A DNA stretch of 64,000 nucleotides, taken from the NCBI GenBank assembly GCA_051744845.1, contig JBNJDJ010000001.1, forward strand, positions 111,096 through 175,095. Reading direction: 5' to 3'. Under the pieces are notes generated by a model, which saw only the letters and a program-made list of their open reading frames with translations, did not search any database and was not told the origin of the DNA. Each line of letters begins with the position of its first letter. Positions within the stretch are counted from its first letter, which is position 1. The DNA is from JBNJDJ01 sp051744845. Lineage in GTDB: Bacteria > Bacillota > Clostridia > Peptostreptococcales > Acidaminobacteraceae. Shown here in pieces: positions 1 through 9,071 of this stretch. Position numbers and translations under genes: made by a program.

Positions 1-2
1 AG

Positions 3-221
3 ATAGAAAATAAAGAATTAAAAATTAAATCAGTTGAATCTGATATAAGTAAAAATTTAGACTTAATGATTATTGAAAAAAAAGCTATTAATGAGTTGAA
101 TATGGATTATCCTAATAATTCTCAAACAATATATATTAATCAAACAAAAAAATATTCTATTGATTCTGAAAACATAAAATTAGATATTTTTAGTCAAATT
201 AAGGATACAAAAAATGAATAA
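3..221 (+). CDS. FtsL-like division protein, C-terminal part (5' end outside window)
   Basis: An open frame runs in from the left edge and stops at TAA 219-221. About 72 residues are visible. The motif AINELNMDYP followed by a short strand (QTIYINQ) resembles the C-terminal end of FtsL/DivIC-type proteins (A-x-x-LGM-x-P, then a beta strand). Seen: the reading frame, this motif and the overlap of 8 bases with the next start codon (ATG at 214). Known: ftsL sits immediately before the division transpeptidase gene in dcw clusters, where it is a bitopic membrane protein bridging FtsQ and FtsW/FtsI. The membrane segment and coiled coil would lie outside the window, so the identity rests mostly on position. 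Confidence 0.65.
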   Translation: MENKELKIKSVESDISKNLDLMIIEKKAINELNMDYPNNSQTIYINQTKKYSIDSENIKLDIFSQIKDTKNE

Positions 222-1980
222 CAAAAAACCTAATATAATTATGAAAAGTAGAATTTTTATACTATTATTTTTATTTGCTTTAATATTTATATATATAATA
301 GTAAATTATTATAATATACAAGTTTTAAAAAATGATTTTTATACTCAAAAAGCTTTGGAAAGTCAAATAAGAGAATTTGAAATAACTGCTAATAGAGGTA
401 CTATTTATGATAGAAATGGTGAAAAATTAGCTTATAGTGTTTTAAGATATAGAGTTTATTTAGATAAAACAACTTTTGATAAATCTAATAAAGATAAATT
501 AATCAAAATTTTGTCGATTAACCCTGAAACATTTAACGAGATGTATTCTTCAGAAAGAAGACGTATATCTATTAAAAGACATGTTAGTCATAAAACAATT
601 GAGAAACTAAAACAAGAATCTTTTCAAGGAATATGGTATACAGATGATCCTTTTAGAATCTATCCATATAATTCATTTGCTTCTAGAACTATAGGGTCTA
701 TTGATATAGATCAAAATGGTATATTTGGAATAGAGTATGCTTTTGATAAGACCCTTAAAGGGAAAGATGGTAAAGTTATGATGAAAACGGATGGTGCTGG
801 AAGACAACTTCCTTATGGAGAAAAAAAAGTTATTAAGCCAATTCAAGGAAGTAATGTATATTTAACGATAGATGAAGTAATACAACATTTTACTGAAAAA
901 GCGATTCAAAAAGGTTTAGAAAAAACAGAAGCTAAAAGTGTTTCTGCTATAGTTATGGATGTTAAAAGTGGTGAAATTTTATCAATGGCGTCAACTCCTG
1001 AATTTGATTTAAATAATCCTAGAGTAAAACCAGAAAATATAAGTAATGAAACATATAATGAGATGGATTCAAAACAAAAAGTGAATTTATGGAATGAGTT
1101 TTGGAAGAATCCTATAATTTCTAATACTTTAGAGCCAGGTTCTACTTTTAAAATTATAACAGCAGCAATAGGTTTAGAAACAGGGGTAGTTCGCCCACAA
1201 AGTGAATTTGATGACCACGTCGGTAAAGGTTATATTGATGTTTATGGTTCAAGACTTAAATGCTGGGTATATCCACAAAGTCATAAAAAAGAAACTCTTA
1301 TACAAGCTTTAGAAAATTCATGTAATCCAGTGTTTGTAAAAATTATTCAAAGAATTGGATTAGACGATTTTTATAAAAATTTATTGACTTTTGGTCTTAA
1401 TGATAAAATTAATATTAAATTACCAGGCATAAACCAATATAAAATACCTAATAAAGATAATGTTGGTCCAGTTGAGTCAGCGACTATAAGTTATGGTCAT
1501 GGAATTGCAGTAACACCTTTGAAACTTTTGCAGGTTCTTTCAGGTGTTATAAATAATGGGAAATTAGTTGAACCTAGAATTTTAAAAAAAGTGGTAAATG
1601 AAAGTACTAGTGAAGTAGATAAGACAGAAAGTAATGTAAAAAGAAAAATAATTTCTAAAGATACTTCACATGAAATGAGATTAATGTTAGAATCAGTTGT
1701 GTTAAATGGATCAGGAAAACATGCTAATATTCCTGGTATTCGGATAGGAGGAAAAACAGGTACAGCTATAAAGATAGTTGATGGTAAATATAATGATGAT
1801 AAACTAAGAATGTCATTTTTTGCTTTTGCTCCTGTTGAAGATCCTAAGATTTCTTTATTGGTAATTGTAGATGAGCCTGAAAAAGGAGATTTTTCATCTA
1901 CGGTAGCAGGTCCAATCGCTAAAGATATTTTAGAATCAAGTTTAAGATATTTAGGTATTAAACCAGATTTTAAGGAGTAA
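214..1980 (+). CDS. ftsI: Division-specific penicillin-binding protein (class B transpeptidase, FtsI/PBP2 type)
   Basis: A bitopic class B PBP that crosslinks septal peptidoglycan. One membrane segment lies at about residues 13-31. The dimerisation domain begins with NRGTIYDRNG. The transpeptidase domain carries STFK (Ser310 nucleophile), SCN (in ENSCNP) and KTG (GGKTGTA), so all three catalytic motifs are intact. At 588 residues it ends soon after the catalytic domain and has no C-terminal PASTA repeats, unlike many Bacillota PBP2x or SpoVD proteins. The start is ATG 214 with AAGGA upstream, overlapping the preceding gene. It is followed 2 bases later by mraY, the usual dcw order. Division ftsI is more likely than sporulation spoVD, but the sequence does not exclude the latter. 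Confidence 0.93.
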   Translation: MNNKKPNIIMKSRIFILLFLFALIFIYIIVNYYNIQVLKNDFYTQKALESQIREFEITANRGTIYDRNGEKLAYSVLRYRVYLDKTTFDKSNKDKLIKILSINPETFNEMYSSERRRISIKRHVSHKTIEKLKQESFQGIWYTDDPFRIYPYNSFASRTIGSIDIDQNGIFGIEYAFDKTLKGKDGKVMMKTDGAGRQLPYGEKKVIKPIQGSNVYLTIDEVIQHFTEKAIQKGLEKTEAKSVSAIVMDVKSGEILSMASTPEFDLNNPRVKPENISNETYNEMDSKQKVNLWNEFWKNPIISNTLEPGSTFKIITAAIGLETGVVRPQSEFDDHVGKGYIDVYGSRLKCWVYPQSHKKETLIQALENSCNPVFVKIIQRIGLDDFYKNLLTFGLNDKINIKLPGINQYKIPNKDNVGPVESATISYGHGIAVTPLKLLQVLSGVINNGKLVEPRILKKVVNESTSEVDKTESNVKRKIISKDTSHEMRLMLESVVLNGSGKHANIPGIRIGGKTGTAIKIVDGKYNDDKLRMSFFAFAPVEDPKISLLVIVDEPEKGDFSSTVAGPIAKDILESSLRYLGIKPDFKE

Positions 1981-1982
1981 AA

Positions 1983-2930
1983 ATGAACAAGATATTTATT
2001 TTTTTAGCAAGTCTTAGTTTAAGTCTTTTTTTAGGAAAAGTTTTAATAAAAAAATTAAAAGAGTTTAAATTTGGTCAAAGTATTAGAAAAGAAGGTCCAA
2101 AATCACATTATGAAAAAAGTGGTACACCTACTATGGGCGGTTTAATATTTTTAATATCTTTCCTTATAATTTTTTTGTTTATTCATAAAATAAATATAAA
2201 TATGATAATGATTATATTAACAATATATGGTCTTGGATCAGTAGGTTTTATAGATGATTTATTTATTATTAAAACTGGTTCCAATGAAGGTATAAAACCA
2301 AAACAAAAGATATTCGGACAAATATTAGTTGCTACTATTATATCTATTTTAACTTATAAATATATAGGTGCTAAAGTTTATTTTCCATTTTTTGTTAATT
2401 CAATTAATTTAGGTTTACTATATATTCCTTTTAATATTTTCTTTATAATTGCTTTATCAAATAGTGTTAATTTGACAGATGGTCTAGATGGACTTTCTAC
2501 ATCGGTAACAATAATAGTTTTAATTAGTTTATTAATACCTGCAATGATTTTTAAAAACATTTTAATTCAAAACTCTATTGTAATTTTAATTGGTGGATTA
2601 ATAGCATTTTTGTTTTATAATAAAAAGCCAGCTAAAGTTTTTATGGGTGATGTAGGTTCTTTAGCTTTAGGTGGAGCAGTTGCAATTTTTTCAATTATTT
2701 TAAAACTTCAATTTTTCATACCATTTATTGGAATAATTTATTTTGCTGAATCATTATCAGTAATTATTCAAGTGTTATTTTTTAAAAAATATAACAAAAG
2801 AATTTTCAAAATGACTCCAATTCATCATCATTATGAATTGTTAGGATTTAAAGAAGTAGAAATTGTTAAAAAATTTAGTTTTTATACTTTTTTAGGTAGT
2901 GTGTTAGCTATATATATGATGTTTAATTAG
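1983..2930 (+). CDS. mraY: Phospho-N-acetylmuramoyl-pentapeptide transferase MraY
   Basis: Integral membrane enzyme that moves phospho-MurNAc-pentapeptide from UDP to undecaprenyl phosphate to make lipid I. The 315-residue chain is almost entirely hydrophobic helices joined by short loops. Family motifs are present in order: GGLIFL near the N-terminus, the aspartate pair in GFIDD, NLTDGLDGL, FMGDVGSLALGG and PIHHHYE. Length and motif order match the family. The start at ATG 1983 has AAGGAG just upstream, inside the end of the PBP gene. It lies between ftsI and murD, its normal dcw position. Confidence 0.97.
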   Translation: MNKIFIFLASLSLSLFLGKVLIKKLKEFKFGQSIRKEGPKSHYEKSGTPTMGGLIFLISFLIIFLFIHKININMIMIILTIYGLGSVGFIDDLFIIKTGSNEGIKPKQKIFGQILVATIISILTYKYIGAKVYFPFFVNSINLGLLYIPFNIFFIIALSNSVNLTDGLDGLSTSVTIIVLISLLIPAMIFKNILIQNSIVILIGGLIAFLFYNKKPAKVFMGDVGSLALGGAVAIFSIILKLQFFIPFIGIIYFAESLSVIIQVLFFKKYNKRIFKMTPIHHHYELLGFKEVEIVKKFSFYTFLGSVLAIYMMFN

Positions 2931-2940
2931 GAGGATATTT

Positions 2941-4296
2941 ATGGATTTGAAAAATAAAAAAATACTGATAATTGGTATGGCAAGGTCAGGATTAGCTGTA
3001 GCTAATGCTTTGAAAAATAAAAAAAATTATATCATAATGAATGATTTAAAAACTAAAGAACAATTGAAAGATTTAGTAAATGAAAATAGCCACATAGATC
3101 AATTTGTTTTAGGTAAACACTTTACTAATTTAGATATTATAGATTTAATTGTAATATCGCCAGGAGTTCCATTAAATATTGAACCTATTAAAAAGGCTAA
3201 AAGATTAGGAATTGAAGTGATAGGGGAATTAGAACTTGCTTATAGATTAGTTAAAGGAAAATTTATAGGAATTACTGGTACTAATGGAAAAACTACTACT
3301 ACTGCATTAACTAGTGAAATTTATGAAAAATCCAATGATGATACTTTTTGTGTTGGTAATATAGGTAAGCCGGCTATATCAATTTTTAAAAAAACTAATC
3401 AAAGCACTAATATTATAACTGAAGTTAGTTCCTTTCAGTTAGAAACTATAAAAAAGTTTCATCCTAAAATAAGTGCAATATTAAATATAACACCAGATCA
3501 TTTAAACAGACACATTACAATGGAAAATTATATAGAAGCTAAAAAAAGAATATTTAAAAATCAAAATAGTAATGATTATATTATATTAAATTATGATAAT
3601 TTAATAACAAGAAAGATTGGAAAAGAAATTAAAGATATAAAAACAATTTATTTTTCTATGAAAGAAGAAGTTAAACAAGGAATATTTTTTAAAGACAATT
3701 GTATATATATAAATGATAATAAAGAAAAAATAAAAATAATTAATGTTGATGATTTGAATATATTAGGAAAACATAACATTGAAAATGCAATGGCAGCAGT
3801 TGCTATTAGTTATTATGATGGGATTTCAATTGATATAATAAGGAAAGTTTTAAAGGAATTTAAAGCTGTAGAACATAGAATTGAATTTGTTAAAGAATTA
3901 AATAATATAAAGTTTTATAATGATTCTAAAGCTACAAATCCTGAAGCTGCTATTAAAGGTATTAATTCTATGAAGGGTCCTACTATTTTGATAGCTGGTG
4001 GTATGGATAAAAAGAGTGAATTTGATGAATTTATAAAAAATGTAAAAAATAATATTAAATTTTTAATATTATTTGGTGAAACTAAGTATAAAATTGAAAA
4101 AGTTGCTAAGGAATATAATTATGATAAAGTTGAAATTGTCGATAATCTTAAACAAGCTGTTAAATTAGCCTATAAATTAGCAAAAAATAATCAAAATATA
4201 TTACTTTCTCCTGCTTGTGCTAGCTGGGATATGTATAAAAGTTATGAGCATAGAGGAAATGAATTTAAAAAAATAGTAGATTCATTAGGTGATTAA
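2941..4296 (+). CDS. murD: UDP-N-acetylmuramoylalanine--D-glutamate ligase
   Basis: Cytoplasmic Mur ligase adding D-glutamate to UDP-MurNAc-L-alanine with ATP. The N-terminal UMAG-binding Rossmann domain shows GMARSGLAVA. The ATP-binding loop is GITGTNGKTTTT at about residue 110. The central and C-terminal regions contain the H-N-x-x-N type motif (LGKHNIENAMAA), HRIEFV and NDSKATNPEA. At 451 residues the length is normal. A strong AGGAGG precedes ATG 2941. The stop abuts the ftsW start, so translation of the two is probably coupled. Confidence 0.97.
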   Translation: MDLKNKKILIIGMARSGLAVANALKNKKNYIIMNDLKTKEQLKDLVNENSHIDQFVLGKHFTNLDIIDLIVISPGVPLNIEPIKKAKRLGIEVIGELELAYRLVKGKFIGITGTNGKTTTTALTSEIYEKSNDDTFCVGNIGKPAISIFKKTNQSTNIITEVSSFQLETIKKFHPKISAILNITPDHLNRHITMENYIEAKKRIFKNQNSNDYIILNYDNLITRKIGKEIKDIKTIYFSMKEEVKQGIFFKDNCIYINDNKEKIKIINVDDLNILGKHNIENAMAAVAISYYDGISIDIIRKVLKEFKAVEHRIEFVKELNNIKFYNDSKATNPEAAIKGINSMKGPTILIAGGMDKKSEFDEFIKNVKNNIKFLILFGETKYKIEKVAKEYNYDKVEIVDNLKQAVKLAYKLAKNNQNILLSPACASWDMYKSYEHRGNEFKKIVDSLGD

Positions 4297-5382
4297 ATGA
4301 AAAAGTGTGATAAATTTTTAATTGTTATCATTGTATTGCTTTTAGCAATAGGTATTATAGAAGTATTTAGTTCAAGTTACTATCTAAATGTAAATGATAG
4401 TTCAAACAGTATATTAATAAGTCATATAAGGTCTGTTTTAATTGGTTTATTTAGTATGATAGTATTTTTTTTAATTCCATATAAATTTTTAAGTAAAATA
4501 GCTTTGTTTTTAATTTTTCCATTATTTATAGGGTTCATTTTACTGGAAACTAATTTAGGAATTTCAGCAAATGGTTCAGTTCGTTGGGTAAGATTACCTG
4601 GATTTACATATATGCCTAGTGAATGGGCTAAATTATTTGTAATCATTATTATGGCAAAACTTTTGTCCATGAGGAAAAAGTTTATAAAAAAGTTTTTTGT
4701 TGGGATTTTACCATATTTTATATTTATATCAATAGTAGTCTTTTTAATATATATTCAACCTAATATGAGTGATGCTGTAATTGTTTTAGGAATAAGTGCA
4801 GGTATGATTTTTATAGCAGGTATGAAATGGATTCAGATTATTGGATTAAGTGGATTAGGTGCAGGTTTATTGTGGTATATGATAAAAAGTTCTAGTTATA
4901 GATATAAAAGATTCTTAACTTTTAAAGATCCTTTTGAAGATCCAATTGACTTTGGTTGGCAAAATGTTCAATCACTTTATGCTTTAGGTAGTGGTGGTTT
5001 TTTTGGAGTTGGTTTAGGATTAAGTACTCAAAATAAATTATATTTACCTGAGCCTCAAAATGACTTTATTTTAGCTACTATAGCTGAAGAATGGGGATAT
5101 TTAGGGATTGTTTTATTACTTACTTTGTATTGTTTATTAATATATAAAGGATTTAAGATAGCATTAAAAACAAATGATTTATTTGGTTTCTTTCTTGCGT
5201 CAGGAATAACACTTATGATTGCATTGCATGTAATAATAAATTTTTTAGTAATTGGTTCTTTAATGCCTGTTACAGGAATAACGCTACCTTTGATTAGTTT
5301 TGGAGGAAATTCAATATTAGTTGTTTTAAGTAGTCTTGGGATTTTACTTAACATTTCAAAATCAGTTAAAAGTGAAGTTTGA
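4297..5382 (+). CDS. ftsW: Septal peptidoglycan polymerase FtsW (SEDS family)
   Basis: Polytopic SEDS glycosyltransferase that polymerises lipid II at the septum together with the class B PBP encoded at 214. About ten hydrophobic helices can be read in 361 residues. Typical SEDS signatures are seen: GSVRWVRLPGF, PSEWAKLF, IYIQPNMSDAVIV, and the C-terminal PVTGITLPLISFGG. The start at ATG 4297 follows AGGTGATTAA with no gap after murD. Spore-former SpoVE has the same architecture, so ftsW and spoVE cannot be told apart here. The dcw context favours the vegetative division role. Confidence 0.95.
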   Translation: MKKCDKFLIVIIVLLLAIGIIEVFSSSYYLNVNDSSNSILISHIRSVLIGLFSMIVFFLIPYKFLSKIALFLIFPLFIGFILLETNLGISANGSVRWVRLPGFTYMPSEWAKLFVIIIMAKLLSMRKKFIKKFFVGILPYFIFISIVVFLIYIQPNMSDAVIVLGISAGMIFIAGMKWIQIIGLSGLGAGLLWYMIKSSSYRYKRFLTFKDPFEDPIDFGWQNVQSLYALGSGGFFGVGLGLSTQNKLYLPEPQNDFILATIAEEWGYLGIVLLLTLYCLLIYKGFKIALKTNDLFGFFLASGITLMIALHVIINFLVIGSLMPVTGITLPLISFGGNSILVVLSSLGILLNISKSVKSEV

Positions 5383-5418
5383 TAGACATTCATAGTATGA
5401 AAGGAAATAAGGATAAAT

Positions 5419-6483
5419 ATGAGGATAGTTATATCAGGTGGAGGAACTGGAGGACATATATATCCAGCTATATCTATTTTAGAAGAATTTGATGAAAATA
5501 ATGAAATTCTTTATATTGGTTCTGAAAATAGCATGGAAAGTAGAGTAATACCTAAATTAGATTATACTTTTGAATCAATAAAAATTGAAGGTTTTGATAG
5601 GAAAAATAAATTCAAAAATATATTTATAATATTTAAATTAGTTTTAGCAATTATAAAGTCTCTTATTATCTTGATTTCTTTTAAACCAGACGTCGTTATT
5701 GGTACTGGAGGTTATGTAAGTGGTCCAGTTTTATTTAGTGCATCAATTTTGAAAAAAAAGACATATATACATGAACAGAATTCTTTTCCAGGATTGACAA
5801 ATAAGATATTATCTAAATTTGTTAATAAAATTTTTGTAAGCTATGAAGAATCTATTAATAACTTTGATAAAAATAAAGTTATATATACAGGAAATCCAAT
5901 TAGAAAAGAATTTAAGATGGAACTAAAAAAATCAGATAAAATCAATAAAAAAGATAATATTGAAATTTTATCATTTGGTGGAAGTGGTGGAGCGAAAAAA
6001 ATTAATGAAATAATTTATGAGTTAATAAAAGAAATAAATGGAAATAAAAAGTTTAGATTAATTCATGCAACTGGTAAAAAATATTTTAATGATTTTGAAA
6101 AGGAGATAAATAAAGAGATAGATTTAAAAGAAAATATTGTAATAAAAGATTATATTGATAATATGGCTAAAAGTATGAAAAATGCTGATATAGTAATAGC
6201 AAGAGCAGGAGCTATAACTATTTCTGAATTAAAATTTACTCAAACACCTTCAATTTTAATTCCTTCGCCGAATGTTTCAAATGACCATCAAAAGTATAAT
6301 GCATTAGCATTACAAGATTTAGGTGTATCTAAGATGATTTTAGAAAAAGATATTACAGTTAAATTATTAATAGATATTTTAAAAAATGTACCTAAAATAA
6401 AAAAAATGAAAAACAATTTTGAAAATGTTAAAAAAATAGATTCAGCTAAAAAAATAGTTAAAGAAATAAGGAAAGATTTATGA
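5419..6483 (+). CDS. murG: MurG, lipid II synthase (GlcNAc transferase)
   Basis: Peripheral membrane GT-B glycosyltransferase that adds GlcNAc from UDP-GlcNAc to lipid I, giving lipid II. The N-terminal loop GGGTGGHIYPA is canonical. GTGGYVSGPV and HEQNSFPGLTNK follow, and the C-terminal UDP-binding half shows SFGGSGGAKKIN and RAGAITISEL. At 354 residues the length is standard. The start is ATG 5419, with AAGG about 12 bases upstream. The 3' end overlaps ftsQ by four bases (ATGA), which indicates translational coupling. Confidence 0.97.
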   Translation: MRIVISGGGTGGHIYPAISILEEFDENNEILYIGSENSMESRVIPKLDYTFESIKIEGFDRKNKFKNIFIIFKLVLAIIKSLIILISFKPDVVIGTGGYVSGPVLFSASILKKKTYIHEQNSFPGLTNKILSKFVNKIFVSYEESINNFDKNKVIYTGNPIRKEFKMELKKSDKINKKDNIEILSFGGSGGAKKINEIIYELIKEINGNKKFRLIHATGKKYFNDFEKEINKEIDLKENIVIKDYIDNMAKSMKNADIVIARAGAITISELKFTQTPSILIPSPNVSNDHQKYNALALQDLGVSKMILEKDITVKLLIDILKNVPKIKKMKNNFENVKKIDSAKKIVKEIRKDL

Positions 6484-7175
6484 AAAAAAAAATAATTATA
6501 TTCTTAGTAATAGTAGTTATTATTATTTTGTTTGCTACTAGAACTAATTATTTTATAATAAAAGAAATTAATTACAATAATCCTAGTTATAAAACTGATA
6601 TATCTTTTAATGATATTATTAATAAAAAATTTAATTTACTGTTTATTTCAAATAATTCTTTAAAAAAGGAAATTTTACAAAAAAGTGTTATAAAAGATGT
6701 TATCATAAAAAAACAATTTCCAGATAAGCTAAATTTAACAATTGATTATAAAAAGCCTTTTTTGAAAATAAAAGAAAATAAAACATCTATCATAATAAAC
6801 AAAACCGGAGAGGTTTTATTGATAAATCCTAATATAAATTTAAACTATGAAATTCACGGTTTAAATATTGCATATTATAAAAAAGGAAAAAAATTAAAAA
6901 TATATAATCAAGAGTTATTAGATCGTTTAATGAATTTAATGTTTTTAATAAAAAAATCAAATGTTGATATTAATCATAAAATAATTTATAATAATGATAG
7001 TATTGTTTTAGAAACTAAAGAGGGTATAAAAGTTGAATTTGGTAATTGTAAGGATATTGAAGAGCGTTTTAATAACTTTATTAATATATATATTGATTTA
7101 TTAGATAAAGGAATTAAAAAAGGTATTATTGATGTGAGTATTACTGAATTACCACTTTTTAAAGGAAAAGATTGA
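6480..7175 (+). CDS. ftsQ: FtsQ/DivIB-type cell division protein
   Basis: Bitopic divisome protein with a short cytoplasmic tail, one membrane segment (about residues 4-20) and an extracellular POTRA-like region. The POTRA signature appears as INKKFNLLFI, then VIKDVIIKKQFPDKLNLTI, followed by an FtsQ beta domain (IIINKTGEVLL, then DVSITELPLF near the C-terminus). It is 231 residues long. It overlaps murG by ATGA. Gene order murG-ftsQ-DUF881 is common in Bacillota. Sequence conservation is low, as usual for this family, so the call rests on POTRA pattern, topology and position. Confidence 0.88.
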   Translation: MKKKIIIFLVIVVIIILFATRTNYFIIKEINYNNPSYKTDISFNDIINKKFNLLFISNNSLKKEILQKSVIKDVIIKKQFPDKLNLTIDYKKPFLKIKENKTSIIINKTGEVLLINPNINLNYEIHGLNIAYYKKGKKLKIYNQELLDRLMNLMFLIKKSNVDINHKIIYNNDSIVLETKEGIKVEFGNCKDIEERFNNFINIYIDLLDKGIKKGIIDVSITELPLFKGKD

Positions 7176-7191
7176 TAGTAGGTGGTTAATT

Positions 7192-7905
7192 TTGAAAAAA
7201 GAAAAATTAAGAGCTTATACATGGATTTGTATAGGTAGTATTATTTTAGGTATAATTATTTCATTTCAAATTAAACTTGTACAAAAGAAAATTTTGAATG
7301 GATATGCTCCTAATCAACGAGCAAATCAACTGATTGTTAAGTTAGAAAAAGTTGAAGATGAAAAGGAAAAATTACAACAAGAAGTAAATACATTGACTGA
7401 GGAATTAAAAGGTTTAAAAACTTCTGTATCAAAAGAAAATTTATTAATTAAAAATTTAAATGATAAATTGGATAAGATAAAGTTATTTGCTGGTTTAACT
7501 AAAGTCAAAGGTACAGGGGTTGAAATAATAATTGATAATTCTAAAACAGAATACAATAGTAATAATAATATTGTTAATGACTATAATTTAATTTTATCAT
7601 TAACTAATGAATTAAATGCTGGTGGAGCTGAAGCTTTATCGATAAATGGACAAAGGGTAGTAAATACTACAGAGATTAGAACAGCTGGTAATAATTTAAT
7701 GGTTAATAAAGTTCCTTTAATACCTCCATTTAAGATAAAAGCTATTGGGAATTCAAAAATACTTTCAGCATCTATTGATCAAAGATTTGGTTTAGCTTCA
7801 ATTATTCGTCAAAAAGGGTATTTTATTGAAATAAATGAAAAAACTGAAGTTATTATAAATAAATACGATAGCTCAATTGAATTTGATTATATTCAATTAG
7901 ACTAG
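7192..7905 (+). CDS. DUF881 family protein, first of a tandem pair
   Basis: Membrane-anchored protein of unknown function. One membrane segment (about residues 12-27) is followed by a coiled coil (about residues 45-100) and a folded C-terminal domain. That domain includes GLTKVKGTGVEIIIDNS, LNAGGAEALSING and PPFKIKAIGN, which define DUF881 (YlxW/YlxX-like). It starts with TTG 7192 after AGGTGG, 16 bases behind ftsQ. The next gene is a diverged copy of equal length and layout. In Bacillota such genes lie between ftsQ and ftsZ, so a role in division or envelope organisation is inferred, not shown. Confidence 0.88.
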   Translation: MKKEKLRAYTWICIGSIILGIIISFQIKLVQKKILNGYAPNQRANQLIVKLEKVEDEKEKLQQEVNTLTEELKGLKTSVSKENLLIKNLNDKLDKIKLFAGLTKVKGTGVEIIIDNSKTEYNSNNNIVNDYNLILSLTNELNAGGAEALSINGQRVVNTTEIRTAGNNLMVNKVPLIPPFKIKAIGNSKILSASIDQRFGLASIIRQKGYFIEINEKTEVIINKYDSSIEFDYIQLD

Positions 7906-7913
7906 GTGATAGT

Positions 7914-8624
7914 TTGAAAAATATTAAATATTTTTTGCTGATGATTCTGTTAGGTTTGTTACTTTCAATACTTTATAAAAATTTGCAATCTGATTTCAAA
8001 TATATGCATTATACTGAAGTTTATAATATTAAAACTAAGTTAGAAGAAAATCAAATGATAGTTGAAAATTTAAAAAATCAAAAAGATAATTTAAAAAAAG
8101 AAATTAAACAGTATGAAGATAATGAAAATATAGGTAGTATTATTTCTTCCATTGATAAAAAAATTAAAAAAATTGAAACCTTTAGTGGTTTAAGACCAGT
8201 TGAAGGTGAAGGAGTAGTCATAATAATTGATGATAGCGAAAGTTTACTTAACAATAGAGAAGGTAGTTCTTTAATTGTTCATGATTTTGATATTCAAAAT
8301 ATTTTAATAGATTTAAAAAATGCAGGAGCTGAAGCAATTTCAGTCAATAATGAAAGAGTTGTTGTCGGTAAATCTAAAATTAAATGTACTGGTCCTACTA
8401 TACAAATTAATCAAAAAGTTACAGCACAACCTTTTATTATAAAAGCAATTGGAGATAGATTTCATTTGAAATCTGCTGTAAATTCTCCTGATGGATATGC
8501 TAGTGTATTAAAGGATTGGGATATATTTGTAGAAGTAAACACATCTGTTAATGTAAATATTTCAGAATATAAAGGTAAGTTAGGATTTAAATATTTAGAA
8601 AAATTTGAAAGGAATGAAAAATGA
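7914..8624 (+). CDS. DUF881 family protein, second of a tandem pair
   Basis: Paralogue of the preceding gene: an N-terminal membrane helix, a coiled coil (about residues 40-90) and a DUF881 domain. Matching blocks are GLRPVEGEGVVIIIDDS, LKNAGAEAISVNNERVV and QPFIIKAIGD. The two copies align over their length but differ at most positions, so the duplication looks old. The start is TTG 7914 after AGGTGATAG. Its 3' end overlaps the small basic protein gene by ATGA. The function is unknown. The paired arrangement might allow the two coiled coils to form a heteromer, which is inference. Confidence 0.88.
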   Translation: MKNIKYFLLMILLGLLLSILYKNLQSDFKYMHYTEVYNIKTKLEENQMIVENLKNQKDNLKKEIKQYEDNENIGSIISSIDKKIKKIETFSGLRPVEGEGVVIIIDDSESLLNNREGSSLIVHDFDIQNILIDLKNAGAEAISVNNERVVVGKSKIKCTGPTIQINQKVTAQPFIIKAIGDRFHLKSAVNSPDGYASVLKDWDIFVEVNTSVNVNISEYKGKLGFKYLEKFERNEK

Positions 8625-8971
8625 TTATTGCATTAATTGGTATTTTAATAGGAATATTAATAGGCTTTTATATTCCATTTTCCTTTAATATACTTTATTC
8701 AATTTATTTAGCAGTGGGAATATTAGCTGCTATAGATACTATTTTAGGAGCTGTTAGAGCAACTTTAGAAGAAAAATTTGATGCAATAATTTTTGTTTCA
8801 GGTTTTTTAGTTAACTTTGCTTTAGCGACAATTTTATCATATATTGGTGATAAATTAGGTATTCCTTTATATTATGCAGCTATTTTTGCATTTAGTGTAA
8901 GGTTTTTTAAAAATTTAGCAATTATAAGAAGAAAAGTTATTGAAAATATTAAAAAAAGGTTAGAAAAATAA
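8621..8971 (+). CDS. sbp: Small basic protein family (DUF1290) membrane protein
   Basis: A 116-residue membrane protein with three to four hydrophobic helices and a basic C-terminus (IRRKVIENIKKRLEK). The block AAIDTILGAVRATLEEKFD, followed by a helix and then ALATILSYIGDKLG, is typical of the small basic protein family found beside DUF881 genes and ftsZ in Bacillota and Actinomycetota. It is the last gene of the run beginning with ftsI and is coupled to the second DUF881 gene by ATGA. The biochemical role is unknown. Confidence 0.9.
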   Translation: MIIALIGILIGILIGFYIPFSFNILYSIYLAVGILAAIDTILGAVRATLEEKFDAIIFVSGFLVNFALATILSYIGDKLGIPLYYAAIFAFSVRFFKNLAIIRRKVIENIKKRLEK

Positions 8972-9045
8972 TGCTAAGTATGGTAAAATACTTTATATAA
9001 TAAGGAAAAAGAGTAAAATATTATAAATAGATTAAATCAAATATG

Positions 9046-9057
9046 AAACCTAGGTTT
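9046..9057. promoter_or_regulatory. 12-bp perfect palindrome in the ftsZ leader
   Basis: AAACCTAGGTTT is a perfect palindrome four bases before the ftsZ ribosome site (GGGGTGAT at 9061) in an otherwise A/T-only leader. It has no spacer, so it suits a dimeric DNA-binding protein better than an RNA hairpin. No regulator is identified. Confidence 0.3.
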
Positions 9058-9071
9058 TAAGGGGTGATAGA

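Noticed and set aside
5055..5393. Minus-strand open frame of about 112 codons inside ftsW
   Set aside because: It is a shadow of a conserved plus-strand gene, with no ribosome site or recognisable domain. Other long antisense frames (for example 63012-63368, 39068-39400, 16076-16336) were dropped for the same reason.
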